Below, in pieces: positions 23,453 to 34,829 of a stretch of 64,000 bases of DNA; the first letter of the stretch is position 1, and the number at the start of each line of letters is the position of its first letter. The translations under genes were made by a program, and so were the position numbers. The stretch comes from Gamarada debralockiae (taxonomy: Eukaryota > Ascomycota > Leotiomycetes > Helotiales > Hyphodiscaceae). Under the pieces are notes generated by a model. The model saw only the letters and a list, made by a program, of their open reading frames with translations, was not told the origin of the DNA and did not search any database. The stretch is from assembly GCA_002803225.1 (NCBI GenBank), contig NXFV01000281.1, positions 23,034 through 87,033 on the forward strand. Reading direction: 5' to 3'.

Positions 23453-25402
23453 TTAATGCACATTTCCATTACTCAACTCTCCATTCTGCACCACTCCATC
23501 CGCCTCACGCTTCACAGGCCTATAAAGATACCGAGTAATATCACTCCCATGAAAAACCCCCCCCTCTCAAACCCATTCCCCAGCCACCCCCACCGATTCC
23601 CACTCCAATACTGGATCTTGAAATCCTCCCACTTCAGTTCCTAATCACCTCCAAAAACGCAAACCTGCTCCCCAGCCACATCATAACCGGTCCATCTTTC
23701 ATGCCCTGCTTAAACCAGGAGTGCAGGGATCTACCCAATATGGGCGATTCAGATATAACTGTGAGTGTTTCTGAAATCTTCGATGACGGAAATTTTGGGA
23801 CTCACGCGCCCGATGTGCTCTTTCCGCATCTTTTGGATGACTTGGAGGAAGTAGTGTGTAAGTTGCGTCACGATGGGCAGTACGGAACTTTGGGCTACGG
23901 GGACCGGACCGTAGGGGCCGAGATACACGGCACCTCTGGCACAGCGAGACTTATAAAGTTGTATGGAACTCTCTCTCACTTTTTCGCAACGTCGATGCCT
24001 CGAGCCCGATGATTGGGAAGCGTGGACGGAACGAGGTATCAAGCCAGTGGCGCAGATGATCACATCGACTTCCACATCATTGCCATTAGGGTCGATGAGG
24101 CCTTTTGGTGTTATGCTGTGGATGTTTTCGGTGTAATAGTTTGTTTTCTCGCCGACAAGGGACTCGAGATAGCCGTTTCCGGGGTGGGACGACGGCAGCC
24201 AACGTCGAAATCTGCGGGTATTATCTTTTCTATCAGGTCATTTCCGGTCTCCTAGCTTTGAACGCATTTCTCGGAGTGCATACTGGGAAGATTGTGAGCT
24301 CTCGTTTGCTGTTCTGTTTGAAGGAATGAGGAACTTGCCTTGTTTGACCCGCTGGATTTATGGCTGTTTCTCAGAACGAATTTGAATCGCACGTTCATCT
24401 CGGTATTCTCGATACTTCTCTGGATGTTGTTTCCACTCTTCTTTCTGCTCCGGCAAATCTTTTGTCTCATCAGCGGCAGATTGCTTTCGTTTCATTCCGA
24501 CGTACAATGTTCTCCCATTCTTCCCAGCATACTTCTGCCCAAACCCAGCAGTTATCTAAGTTCTATTCCGTACCTAGGTATAGAGCTTGGAAACATCTTA
24601 TATATGGCGGCAACAGTTTGAGCGCCCGAGCTCCCAGATCCAATGGCAGCAACTCGATTTCCTTGCAGATCAAAGCCTTCCTCGTCTCGTGCCATGTGGA
24701 AGAGCTTTCCCTGAAATGTGTTCAAGCCAGGAATTGATGGCCACTTCCACGCTACTCCACGTCAATAAACCTATCTTGAATGATTCCGTGGATTTGAACA
24801 ACTCACTTCAAGAAACCCGTCCCATTCATAAAGATATCACACTCCTCTTCCCATTCCCTCACACCTCTCCATCTATCCCGCTCTGACGCAACCTAAGAAC
24901 CCATCTACTCCTCTCCTCATCCCACCTCGCATGTACAACCTCAATCCCCAATCGAATCCACTTCATCATCTCCCCCTCCTCAACAATAATCCTAAAATAT
25001 CTCCAAATCTCCTCACTCTTACTATAATAGCTCATCCACTCCGTCTAAGGCTTCCATGGAAACTGATAACTAACACTCGGAACATCACACGCGCACCCCG
25101 GATATCGATTCTTATACTACGTACCCCCAATATCTTTATTCTTCTCATAACATAAAATCTCACAACCAAGTCCAGCGAGGGCTTTAGAAACGTGATGCAA
25201 GAAATTTATTCCGGAGGCGCCGGCGCCGATGAGGATTACTTTGAAGGAGCAATGATGGGAAGGAGGCTCATCGGTCATTGATCGGATACTGTGAAGCCAC
25301 CGCGTCCCCCAATCTTCGCTGAGGCCGGTCGATGGAAGCTCGGTAGGTGATGTTGGGGGAATTGCTCCCCAGGGCGATGCCTCGCGGGAAGGGGGAAATC
25401 AT
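23453..25402 (-). pseudogene. Flavin-dependent (Baeyer-Villiger type) monooxygenase, disrupted
   Basis: Class B flavoprotein monooxygenase, which would use FAD and NADPH to oxidise steroids, ketones or similar. In order: ITYRASIDRPQRRLGDAV (25300-25350), FAD motif VILIGAGASGINFLHHVSKA, IGGT-stop-YKNRYPGCACD, SEEIWRYF, NGTGFLK before a GTGAGT donor, FHMARDEEGFDLQGN, NADPH motif AAIGSGSSGAQ, IPADFDVGCRRP, GYLESLVGEKTNYYTENIHS, DVIICATGLIP, YLGPYGPV, LTHYFLQVIQKMRKEHI, and the end region WGWLGNGFE...DITRYLYRPV. Lesions: TGG to TAG after IGGT (25133), one-base losses near 25275 and 24195, and further frame changes near 24010, 23720 and 23570. The start used is an ATG at 25402 in the frame of ITYRAS. 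Almost the whole enzyme is recognisable, so decay is recent. It is convergent with nothing; the glutamyltranspeptidase gene upstream is intact. Confidence 0.87.
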
Positions 25403-25797
25403 GGTTGTTGTAGAAGAAATAGCGTTCGAGAAAAGAGAAGACAGAGAGAATCTCGAACAGACTAGTCGAGAGTATGAAAGAAGTAAATATCCTAAGTTGT
25501 ACATGAGAGGCTGCCGGAAATAAGTTGGAGTCGTTATCTGCACACTAGGCCATTGGACCGACAGCCACGGAGATACATCCATTGGACATGGAAGTGTTAC
25601 AAATTCATGGGGACAACAGGGGGATGATTGAAATGGAATGTGATTTCAACTTTCAAGTATTCTTTGGAGTGTGATATCGATTGTTGAATCTAGGCAATAA
25701 CTTTCTGGGAAATGGATACGTGACTACCACGTGAGAAATCGTCCAACATTAGATTTCGTGTCAATGTACTCGTCATATTCGTCCAGTTTCGACGACT
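25403..25797. other. Intergenic region
   Basis: Between the decayed monooxygenase start and the 3' end of the glutamyltranspeptidase gene. No gene seen. Confidence 0.5.
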
Positions 25798-27604
25798 CTA
25801 TATCGCATATCCAGCACTATTCAACTGTCTCGGATCACCCGCAGCTTCAAAAGTTCCATTCCCCAATCTCCTCAATGCTTGTGCCGTCGTGCTCCCTGGT
25901 GCCACAAAAGCAATATTCGCACCAATGCTTTCCATAAACGCCGTAGTCTCATTATTGTATCCTTCAACATGTTGGAAAGCGCTGGCATACTCGAAATACA
26001 CCGTATTAGGCGACAGCTGATCATGCATGCGGGGTTGGGCGAGAGATTGAGCTGATGTCATGTTCTGGTCGAGAACGTGCCAAAGATGTTGCGCGACTTC
26101 GGTGATGATACGAGATCCGCCAGCAGAAGCGTGCGAGATATAAACAGTTCCGTTTGGAAATTCGACGATCGCGGGGGAGATAGAGGAGAGGGGACGTTTG
26201 AAGGGCTTGATGAAATTAGATTCGGTGGGTATGTAGCCGAATGCATTTGTGGTGTTGGGGATGCTGAAGTCTGTGGGAAGGTGAGTCAGCAATGAGCTTG
26301 AACTGGAAGATTTGAAATTGAGACATACCGTTCATTTCATTATTCATGATAACGCCAGTTTCTGGAACCATCAACTGACTTCCAAAGAGGGTATTAACCG
26401 TGCTCGTCATGGCGATCGTCAGTCCACTTCGGTCAGACGCAACCGCGGCAGAAGTCCCACTATCCGTCAAAATTCCATATCCATCTGGATCATACGCCGA
26501 TGCGTTCAGGGTATGGAATTCTTCGATCTTGCTTCTAACTTCTTCTGCAGTTTGCTCTGAATACATCTTCTTCTGATAATCCGTAAGATTGGGAGAAAAG
26601 GTTGGGTCTCCGAGCAGAGTCCTCTGACCATAAGCAAATCGCATGCCTTCGTCCAGATAATGGGTTGAGAGATTCAGTTGGGAGGGAGTAGACATATCGT
26701 AGCCTTCCACGATCTTCATGATGCTCATGACAACTGCTCCACTGGAAGGCGCACTTCCACTGTGCATTTTGAATCCTCTGTAGGTAATGTTGCTTGTCTG
26801 TCTGATCTCCACAGTGTAATTTGCCAGATCAGAGAGAGTCATTGTGCCATTTGACTTCTGTAGTGCAGTAATGGTGGCATTGGCAATTGCTCCATGATAA
26901 AATGCATCAGGACCGTACTCCGCAATGCTCTCCAGTGTGTTTGCATATCGTTTCCTGGTCATAACATCTCCCAACCCAAGTCTCGTCCCGTTGGGCGCAA
27001 AATCTAGAGCCCATGTCTCTTCATACGTGAGGAAGTCATAGCTCCCAGCCGTAGCAGATGCCATGTATCGAACAAGGTCTGCCGTTACATTGAAGCCATA
27101 TCTAGCCAATTTGATCGCAGGCTGCACCAAATGCTTCCAAGGCAACGTTCCATAGTTTTTGTGCAGATATTCCAGCCCACGCAGTTCTCCAGGCACCCCG
27201 CTTGCCAATCCACCATATAGAGATAGATTCGAGTTCGAGAGGGGAGGGGAATACATAGTCTCGAAGGCTGCGGCCGGGGCCATTTCGCGGAAGTCGATGA
27301 ATTCGTAGCTACCGTTACTTGAACGCACAAGCATAAATCCTCCGCCGCCGATGCCAGAATGGTACATCCCAATGACACCGACGCAGAATTGCTGTGCTAT
27401 GAGCTGCGCGCAGTTAGTACTGTTGTCGGAAAGTGTTCAATAGCTTGGACTTACAGCATCAGCGGCATTTCCACCTTCCTTTAAGATATCAATTCCAATG
27501 TTAGAGCACACAGAGCTCTCAGAAGCAACGGCACCAAGCTCCTGGTCGTGAGCCCATGACAAGGAGACAAGGCCAAGGCCCACGAGAACCGAAGAGAGCA
27601 ACAT
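25798..27604 (-). CDS. ggt: Gamma-glutamyltranspeptidase, secreted
   Basis: Ntn-hydrolase that removes gamma-glutamyl groups from glutathione and related compounds. Three exons, 27455-27604, 26329-27403 and 25798-26270, with introns of 51 and 58 nt; 565 residues. A signal peptide is likely (MLLSSVLVGLGLVSLSWA), then SSVCSNIGIDILKEGGNAAD and SGIGGGGFMLV, both family hallmarks; FREMAPAA, LASGVPGELRGL and PSSGAVV follow. The self-cleavage and nucleophile Thr is expected at the Thr of DSGTSAAVAS (about residue 367), followed by TSTVNTLFGS and NNEMNDFSIP of the small subunit. The usual GTxHxS after the nucleophile is here GTSAAVAS, so the His is missing, which may alter donor-site chemistry. Many Asn-X-Ser/Thr sites fit a secreted or vacuolar enzyme. 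No break. Confidence 0.95.
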
Positions 27605-28348
27605 GGCAGAGGAAGGATTACTGGAGGGAATGTAGAGGAAGAGATGAGAAGGAAAGAGGAGTAGAAGAAGCTCCTGGAGCTGCACTCACCGTCGATCACA
27701 TTAGTCTGTTGACTCGTGTCAATCCCCATCTGCCTGCACGATAGCAGCAAACGAATTAAGGCCTATCTTGCCTATCTATTAGCAGGTACACCATATGCTG
27801 GTAACTGTTGCACATATTAATGGCTAATGGTCGCTGTACTGGGATAAACGCGACCATTTTCTCGATGAGGAAGTTCAGAATGTCGAAATGCGGAGAAATG
27901 ATAACGGCAAGTTACGTTTTTACAGGAGCTTTGCAGCGCTTCCGTTGGCCGCGGGGCAAACATGACAAGCACTTTAGCGAGCATCATTCCGACCGGTTGT
28001 GGCAAAAAGAAAGCCTCTGGACATCAGCCTCCCCGATCAGACCTCAGTGTGTTCGGATGAAAGCCTGATCCACATTGGTTGTTTTGTAAAGCTTCGTACA
28101 GAATTGTCATCTTTCTCAATGTAGAGATCATAGGCGTGTTTCGCAGATGACAACCTTTATCGTACAATGTCACGATGTGAATCGGACGAAAGAGACACTG
28201 AAGTGTTGGGAGACTTTTGGGCAAAATCTGTGAATAGGGTATCATAACATCGAAGATGCTAATGTATAACTTAAAACAACGACTGGCCATCTTCGGAGCA
28301 TTAAGTCGAATAAATGTCCTCACAACCCCGTCCCATCGACGCGCGCAA
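27605..28348. other. Upstream region of the glutamyltranspeptidase gene
   Basis: Likely promoter and leader of the gene to the left. Short frames on both strands have no motifs. Nothing else recognised. Confidence 0.5.
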
Positions 28349-28600
28349 TCAGAAATAAATGCCCATCATCAGCAATTGCGCCGAGTCTCTCCCAGGGACC
28401 CAGTCTTCGCACTCGAGGCTAATGGTGTACTGGAACTCGATCTTCGAGATCTTCTCCTTCAGTTTAGGAATCTCAACATACAAAGCTTTGACCGTGCCGC
28501 CTCTCCGCTCTTCCCTGCCGATGAACAAGCGCCGGTCATCGGAATTGCTCAGTGCAAGGAGTAGCGCAATGACCCCTTCGTCTTTGATTCTTAGGCATCG
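28349..28600 (-). pseudogene. Coding-like fragment, unrecognised
   Basis: About 83 codons without a start ATG, bounded by stops: IKDEGVIALLLALSNSDDRR, LFIGREERRGGTVKALYVEI, PKLKEKISKIEFQYTISLEC, EDWVPGRDSAQLL. The composition is that of a real globular protein, and the frame on this strand is more protein-like than the overlapping plus-strand frames. I cannot place the rest of the gene or name a family. Possibly the last exon or remnant of a lost gene. Confidence 0.3.
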
Positions 28601-28794
28601 TCATTGCAACCCTGTCTTAGCTTAATCGCAGGAAACTCGTGACCGAGAAATCGAGACGTCGTCAACCCTACTGCCTACATCTAATTTAACCCACCAAGCC
28701 TCATGAATGCTGGTTTTGCAGTGCCTCCCAAGACAACTACTCTACCCTCACACGGCAGCATACAAACAGCTACGAGTAAACACCATCGTCCATC

Positions 28795-29243
28795 ATGGCT
28801 TCTCCTTCACCTAGCGCCCCCCGCGTGCCAGAAGACTCCATCGAGCCCGTCAATGACCCGACATCTCCCAATCCTGAAAACATATCGCAAAACTCAAGGC
28901 ATTCCACGCCTCGAGACAAGGCGCGCCATCCGCACGACCTCAAGGTGACGCAAGCTCAACAACAGATTCTCCAGCCCGTCACGGTGGCAACGTTGAAGAC
29001 ATGCCACCAAGATCGGCAAATCCTGGAGGACGTCTGATACCGGTACTGCCAAGGAGCTAGGTTGGTGCTCAAGATGAGCAAACCCCAACTGGCGATGAGA
29101 GTGGCAATCCTCGGGATGTCACGTCACAGTCAGGCTGATTATCGGAGCCTCGAACAGGCACTAAGAAGGATGAAGACAAGGGAGAGGCTGTAGACAGTGC
29201 AAGCCGAGTCACGGAGAATGAGATTGCTGAGATTGCGCAGTAG
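28795..29243 (+). pseudogene. Small disordered, polar protein gene, probably broken
   Basis: Starts with a good ATG (CATC-ATG) and reads MASPSPSAPRVPEDSIEPVN, Pro/Ser-rich, for 80 codons to a stop at 29037. A different frame then continues with the same character (GAQDEQTPTGDESGNPRDVT, then SEPRTGTKKDEDKGEAVDSA and NEIAEIAQ, stop at 29243), broken by a stop after SQSG. A frameshift near 28980 and one or two nonsense changes, or a missed intron, would explain it. No family recognised. Confidence 0.35.
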
Positions 29244-29616
29244 GTGAAGAACGGGCTGGAAATGGGGAGCATATGTTGCGTTGACGCTAGGAGAAGTGTT
29301 GAAGAAAAGTCGAGATCAGAGCCGCTATTTCATTGGGGATGGGGGGTTTCCTTTTCTTAGAGTCATGAAATGGTGGTGACAGTGTGTGAGCGGATGAATT
29401 GGCACGAAAGGGGATCTTATAAAGTTGGAAATTTGACAACGATGGAGCTCTCACATTGATCTAATTGAGACGGCATAAATTCCCAAGCGTAGGAAGTACC
29501 GATGCCGAACGATGATTGCTGCGACGCTACGACTCGCGTCTTCAGTATCCTGACGGTATAGAATGCCACCCTATCCTCCACAAAGGTACCAATGATCTCG
29601 CTCCTCAATGGTTACA
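29244..29616. other. Intergenic region
   Basis: Convergent 3' region between the small disordered gene and the first 2EXR gene. Nothing recognised. Confidence 0.5.
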
Positions 29617-30497
29617 TCAGTCGTCTTCAGCGTCCCTTCTCAACTCCCGAACGTATGTGCTATATTCCGAAAAATAATGGCCCCTTCGAAATATCCAATC
29701 ACCAGCATGCGTCTGCACCTCTCGATACCTAGCCGGAAAGCACTCTTTCACTAGAGCGCCAATATCTTCCCTGCCATCATCATCCACCTCGATAAAAAGC
29801 GGACTTGAGAGCTGCTTGCTCATATATTCCATCATTGGCCGAACCCAACTCTTCCAGTCTTTCAAGCATTCTTCCATTGATGATACTCCTTGAAGGGGAT
29901 CGCTCGCTAGAGGTTGTTTCGCGACAATCAACAAGCTTGACAGGCCGGCAAGAATCGGAGACCACAGCTCAGGATGCTGTAGTATACTGTCATGACACTG
30001 GTCATAATCATGTATAACCACCTGCAGTCTTCGTACTGTGAGGTTTACGGAGTCAGTAATCGCTAGAAGATAAGAAAGATTGAAGCGAAGTGCATCTCAT
30101 GACGTCCTCTACGTGTGTAGGTTGAGAGTAGAACTCAAGAACCTGGGTCAAAACAGGCAAGGGATTGCTCCAAGAACGACTTACCCCTCTTTCTATTCGC
30201 GCTTGTGAAGTTCTTCTCCAGACATGTTCCGCCGCCAGGATTGAGGTCAACCCGAAAGACACTGTCGCCGTAGAGAACTTCTAAAGCTTCCTCGCTGATC
30301 TGCCGGGACACGAGGAGAAGGCTCTTTCGATAGCGGTGCGAGGTGTCTCCTCCTGGGAGGATGTCGTTCCAGAGGTAGTTGACGGTGAGGGGCGAGGGGT
30401 GGACAAGGCAGTATTTATAGATTTCGCGACGTAGCTCGAGCGGGATATCGAGGAGGCCAGTTGGGGTTGTTCCTAGTGGAGGCGAGGACTCTGCCAT
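29617..30497 (-). CDS. 2EXR-domain protein, copy 1 (with intron)
   Basis: Member of the fungal 2EXR (F-box-like) family, function unknown. Two exons, 30185-30497 and 29617-30035, with a 149-nt intron (GTAAGT...CTGAC...ACAG); 243 residues. The start is MAESSPPLGT; earlier ATG-like starts in the frame lie upstream without support. Family features: GLLDIPLELRREIYKYCLVH near the N-terminus, LLLVSRQISEEALEVLYGDS and FRVDL, then RRLQVVIHDYDQCHDSI after the splice. The C-terminal half is specific to this pair (FIEVDDDGREDIGALVKECF, HAGDWIFRRG). The 2EXR start resembles an F-box, but ubiquitin-ligase function is not shown. The related copy 2 lies 0.9 kb upstream in the same orientation. Confidence 0.87.
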
Positions 30498-31430
30498 GAT
30501 GATTGATGTACAATACAAGCCAGCCTTTGGCAGGTCTGAAAAGTGTCAAACCGCGTGGATTATGGGTTTTGTACGGACATTCAGTAAATTTGAACGATCT
30601 TGGTGTATGATGGCCTTGCTCCAGCCTCGAGGTTCTCTGAAAGTTTCGCGTCGGCGAGGCTGACGTGAGAAACCGCAGCTGGAATCAGCGGGGTCGGGAG
30701 ATACGCAAACTAAACCCCATCCAGTCGAACGTAGAATTATGGAGCTCCGACAAAAAGCAACAAATCAAGCTTCGCGCCACTCAAATTTGATTATCCCCTA
30801 AGGCTGGAAAACTGTGAAGAGAAAAAACGAAGAATGAGAAGCTGTGGCCAGTGGGATATGCTCTGGCAGATTGTTTTATAGACCAATTGATTTCATTTCC
30901 ACAATTACATTGTTAACATGTCAAATCCAGGGTGAGATGAAGACAACACTGAGGCGGAAAGCATTAATTCAAGTTGAAGGAAGTACACAGCATCAGCACC
31001 CCACCGCCTAATATCTACCACTCGTTAAGATTTTCCATTTGTGATTTGTCCGTGTCACTGGAAAGAGATATCATCGTCTAGCTCCTTCATAGCCTACAGG
31101 CATAGACTACTTCGGCCAGAAACCCGGATTCTTATGTCCAAAGCTCTAACCCATTTCCTCCCTAGACGCCGTGGTCACATTTGCATACTTTGCTTTTGAT
31201 CCACCATAGATCACTACACTTGCGGTGTGTAGATGCCGTACAGGTCAATGTTGGGTGAAGTGAGGCCAAGAGTCCTGCGCACTCGCCCATTCTGAGCTTC
31301 GTTTGACAGCTCGTCATGATTCTCCATATCTGTCTCTGAATCCGACAAACATAACATTCTTGCTAGCAACTGCCACTCGCCAACCCCCTCTCCGCACACC
31401 GGCGAACGTCTCCCCCTCAATTTGATTTTA
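30498..31430. other. Spacer between the two 2EXR genes
   Basis: Promoter of copy 1 and 3' region of copy 2. A frame at 31214-31501 (minus) is open and overlaps the end of copy 2 in another frame; it has no start ATG that I would trust and no motifs. A stretch near 30600-30760 resembles 32470-32600 in sense (both carry GAGGCTGAC and GGGATCAG-like words), consistent with the duplication including the 5' flank. Confidence 0.45.
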
Positions 31431-32132
31431 TCATGCACGTCGTAAATCTCCTCTTTTGAATAGACCGTCGCCAGCGTATGTCCTGATTCTTCGATAGCCA
31501 CCGGGAAAAGACTCTTTCATTAAAACACCGATCGCTTCCCTATAATCATCGTCGACCTCGACATAAGCGGAGCTTGGGAGCTGCTGGACGATATATCCCA
31601 ACATAGGTCGGAGCCAGCCTATCCAATCCGCCAGCCCCTTTCCAATGGGCGGTATTCCTCGATTTGGGTGTATTTCCAAAGGTTGCTCTACAACAATCGT
31701 CAATCTCTTCAAGCCAGCTAAAATAGGATCCCACAGCTTCGGACGAAATCGTATGCTTTGCCAGACCTGATCATGATCATGGATAATGAGCTGCACTTTT
31801 CGTATCTTTCTTCGATTGGATTCGGTGAAGACGTACTCGAGGCTGGTGATAACGCTACTTTCAAGTTCAACAGAGAAGATGTTGTCTCCGTATAACACTT
31901 CGATAGCCTCCTGACTGATTTGCTGTGATACGCGCAGGATGCCCGTTTGGCGATGACCTTCCTGGTAGTGAGGTTCACCAAAGGCGTACGGGTTGCCAAG
32001 TAGGTGTTTGACGACGATCGGTCCGCGATGATCGTCGTGGACAAGGCAGCATTGGTAGACCTGGCGACGTAGTTCCAGTGGGAGATCGAGGAAGCCAACT
32101 GAACTACCTCGCAAATGTGAAGGGCTTTCCAT
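31431..32132 (-). CDS. 2EXR-domain protein, copy 2 (intronless)
   Basis: A single frame of 233 codons from ATG (MESPSHLRGSSVGFLDLPLE). Aligned with copy 1: GFLDLPLELRRQVYQCCLVH, LRVSQQISQEAIEVLYGDNI, FSVEL, RKVQLIIHDHDQVWQSI, LWDPILAGLKRLTIVVEQPL, YVEVDDDYREAIGVLMKESF, RTYAGDGLFKRGD. At the place of the 149-nt intron of copy 1 (between NRKR and RRLQVV) copy 2 reads straight through NRRKIRKVQLI. The C-terminus is shorter than copy 1 by about 15 residues. Function unknown. Intact. Confidence 0.87.
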   Translation of the reverse strand: MESPSHLRGSSVGFLDLPLELRRQVYQCCLVHDDHRGPIVVKHLLGNPYAFGEPHYQEGHRQTGILRVSQQISQEAIEVLYGDNIFSVELESSVITSLEYVFTESNRRKIRKVQLIIHDHDQVWQSIRFRPKLWDPILAGLKRLTIVVEQPLEIHPNRGIPPIGKGLADWIGWLRPMLGYIVQQLPSSAYVEVDDDYREAIGVLMKESFPGGYRRIRTYAGDGLFKRGDLRRA

Positions 32133-33147
32133 GACGGCAGAATATGAAGAGGCTACGATAAGTCAGACTGCAGTTCAATTAAGAGTTGGACGTATTAGAC
32201 TTACCTTCCGATGAATACTAGTAATGCATTAATATGAAGCCAAAATACCAATTTCTCATTCTATTTCAACGACTTGAATCCAAAGAGAGCCTTCGACAGA
32301 TTGAAGTGAGATTTCCTCCGACTCAACAATCGAAGCAAGGGATGAGAGTATCAGGATACGGTAGCAATTGGGTATCCGAAGTGTTTGATTCAAAGTCTAG
32401 TCTGCGAAAGCGATAGAACAATCTTATGCCTCAATTGCTGCGATAGTATCAATGGTCATGCCCCAGCCTCGCGATTCTTCAAATTCGCTGCCACGAGGCT
32501 GACATGATCAATTCGAGCAGGGACCGGGATCAGGGAGATCGTCAAAAGATCCGCAAAACTAGACTAGACTCCATTCAGCCGAACTATCGAATTGGGATAG
32601 AAGCTCGGACAAAAGGTAACCAATCAATCTTCCTAGCGCAAAATTGATCGAATGTAAAAGGAGTTGGCCCTCTGTCGGCTTTGAGCCAACAACCCACGAG
32701 TCTAACTGTGTCCAGACTCGGTTCTCTGCAAGCACGGCATGACCAGCAAACGTGGTAAGTGAAGAAGAACAAAGCCGCAGCCACTGCAGAAAAGTATGTC
32801 TTACCGAAATGGCTGTAAAACATGTGTTCATGACTTCACCATAGCTGGGTGTCTGAGCAACTCGAGTTATTGTCCACACAATCATTTTCTCATTGTCGTT
32901 TCTTCTCTCAAAGAGTCCAATCAGCTTTCCTTTATCCGCCAAACCGAATGGTTCCCGGTCCATAGTTCCAAGACCTCGCTACTACCTCATCTAGTGCATC
33001 TGTTTGCCGCGGTACTCGCATCCACCCGCAATCGTCAACTCAATCTCGACGCGCAGCTCTTGAAACGACTCATGCGGCTACCCCACCCGCTGACCACAGC
33101 CTCTTGTGTACCGTCGTCGCCGAAGACAGATGGCTTTCATCTTCACA
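32133..33147. other. Divergent promoter region
   Basis: Between the 2EXR copy 2 start and the membrane glycoprotein gene on the other strand. Open frames at 32559-32963 (minus) and 32796-33206 (plus) overlap each other and lack motifs, so they are left out. Confidence 0.5.
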
Positions 33148-34263
33148 ATGCGTTCGACGCCCGTCAGCAGCATGCACAGTCGCAATCCTTCTCTGCCGCC
33201 CATTGATGAAGATGGCGCTTCCTTCACGTCGCCCAGTACTCCTCCTGTTCCGCCACGCGCCTGGAATCGTCCTGCACATAAGGTCTTTGGGCTAGGTCTG
33301 CCGGAGTACAATCAGTTTGATAGCACTAGGGTGGAGGGACCCCATGGGGAGAAGCTGTCAGATGTGAGGAAGGGGATCAAGAATGAACGTATTGCGAAGA
33401 GAGGTGGTTGGAGACGACTGGCGTTGATTGCACTGGTAGGAATACTGTGTGCTGTGGGATTGGTAGTAGGACTGGTTGTTGGGCTATGGAATCCACATAG
33501 CAGCTCGTAAGAAGCCTCATCCCACACACAAAGAAAATAGAGGCTAATTGGTATGATGAGCAGAAGCAAGAGTAGTGCCGCCGGCGGCAGCAGCAGTCCC
33601 TCAGGCGGAGCATCAGGAAGCATAGAAGGCGGGCCCACAAACCCCACAAACCCCGCAACCAACACGACCTTCCCTGCCGGTTCCTACAGCATCGAAACCT
33701 TCCTCGACACTGCTTCTACAAACTGCACCTCCAACTCCGCAACCTGGACCTGCTACCCCTTCTTCACCTACGCCTCCTCGCCCTCCCAATCCGCTGCCAC
33801 CTTCGACTGGATCATCACCCCCGTTGAAGGAACACCCAACTACACCATCTCATCCACACAGAATTACTTCTCCCTCGTCTTCTCGAATGCCTCGATGTCG
33901 CTCATGAACGCTGGCACGGATCAGGAACATTATTTCTTCCAGCTCAGCATGCAGAAACCTACGAAGCCGGCTACGGCGCTCACGAGCTCAAATGTAGCGT
34001 CCACGTGCTATTTCAATCAGACGACGTTCCAGGCGTACCTGTATACGAAGATGGAGAAGACGTATCCGAGTAACAGCACAGCCAGCACGAATACGACCGA
34101 GGCATTTACGCCGTGGCCGTACGCGGTGAAGGTTGAGCAAGTGGCTGGCGCTGGGCCAGGAACTCCCACTTGTGTAGACGCCTCGGGGAATTCACTTGGC
34201 GATTTCAGCGTCTCGGATGGAACGCAGTTGTGTGATTGTTTGTATTTGAATACTGGGACGTAA
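33148..34263 (+). CDS. Single-pass membrane glycoprotein, function unknown
   Basis: Two exons, 33148-33506 and 33564-34263, with a 57-nt intron (GTAAGA...GCTAAT...CAG); 352 residues. The start MRSTPVSSMH has a good context (CACAATG); an in-frame ATG at 33130 would add six residues. The N-terminal part is cytosolic and Pro-rich, with KVFGLGLPEYNQFDSTRVEG and GPHGEKLSDVRKGIKNERI. One hydrophobic helix (RLALIALVGILCAVGLVVGL) makes it a type II protein. The outer part begins with a Ser/Gly-rich linker and has at least ten Asn-X-Ser/Thr sites and several Cys (TNCTSNSATWTCYPFFTY). I recall similar uncharacterised proteins in other ascomycetes, sometimes labelled as Tat-signal proteins; no function follows. 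Intact. Confidence 0.83.
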
Positions 34264-34829
34264 TATTTCTTTTGTTTTTACGAACCTCTTGCTTTGAAGC
34301 GCATGTAGTCCTGGAGTTGGGGATTTGAGAGATTGGACGGAGTGCATGGCTTATGATGGATGGATACCTGTAAATATCCTTCAGTTCTTCTGATCTCGAA
34401 AACTTGTATATAAGGGATCTTCTTTTGTACAATATATTCTCCTGGAGGATACTCTATGGCATACAACATACTCTCTAGTCTAATGTATAAGTTCGTATTG
34501 CCATCCTGCCTCTCAAAAGTTTGGGTGATAAAGGGTGGCTCTATCCTTGTGTCGATGAAGTAGTCTCCTTCTGTGAACACTCACCGAACTGCTCAAGGAA
34601 ACCCAACTCGGCTAGAAGGAGCCCCTTTCGTTGCACATCTGACTTTAGGCGAAGTCGAGGTGATATAAAAAGTTCAATTTCACACTAGATCTCTCACTTA
34701 AAGGCAAGATTGTTTGATTGGTTGATTATTTCTTACACTTAACTAGCTAAAGCTATGTAGTACTCCTTCCTGCTTGTCCTCCTTGAGTAACCGTAGGTAC
34801 AAAGGTACCCGGGTGAAAACTCAAGCTCT
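34264..34829. other. Intergenic region with an open frame of unknown status
   Basis: A minus-strand frame at 34278-34580 (about 100 codons, no ATG at its head) reads smoothly (IEPPFITQTFERQDGNTNLY) and could be an exon or relic. I recognise nothing in it. The rest shows no gene. Confidence 0.4.

Noticed and set aside
18077..25402. Frameshifts explained as sequencing errors
   Set aside because: Well over 15 kb of conserved coding sequence in the same window has none, and several stops are of RIP type. Errors confined to dispensable genes would be a strange coincidence. Raw reads would settle it.
31214..31501. Separate gene or C-terminal extension of 2EXR copy 2
   Set aside because: It is in another frame, has no trusted ATG and no similarity to the end of copy 1.
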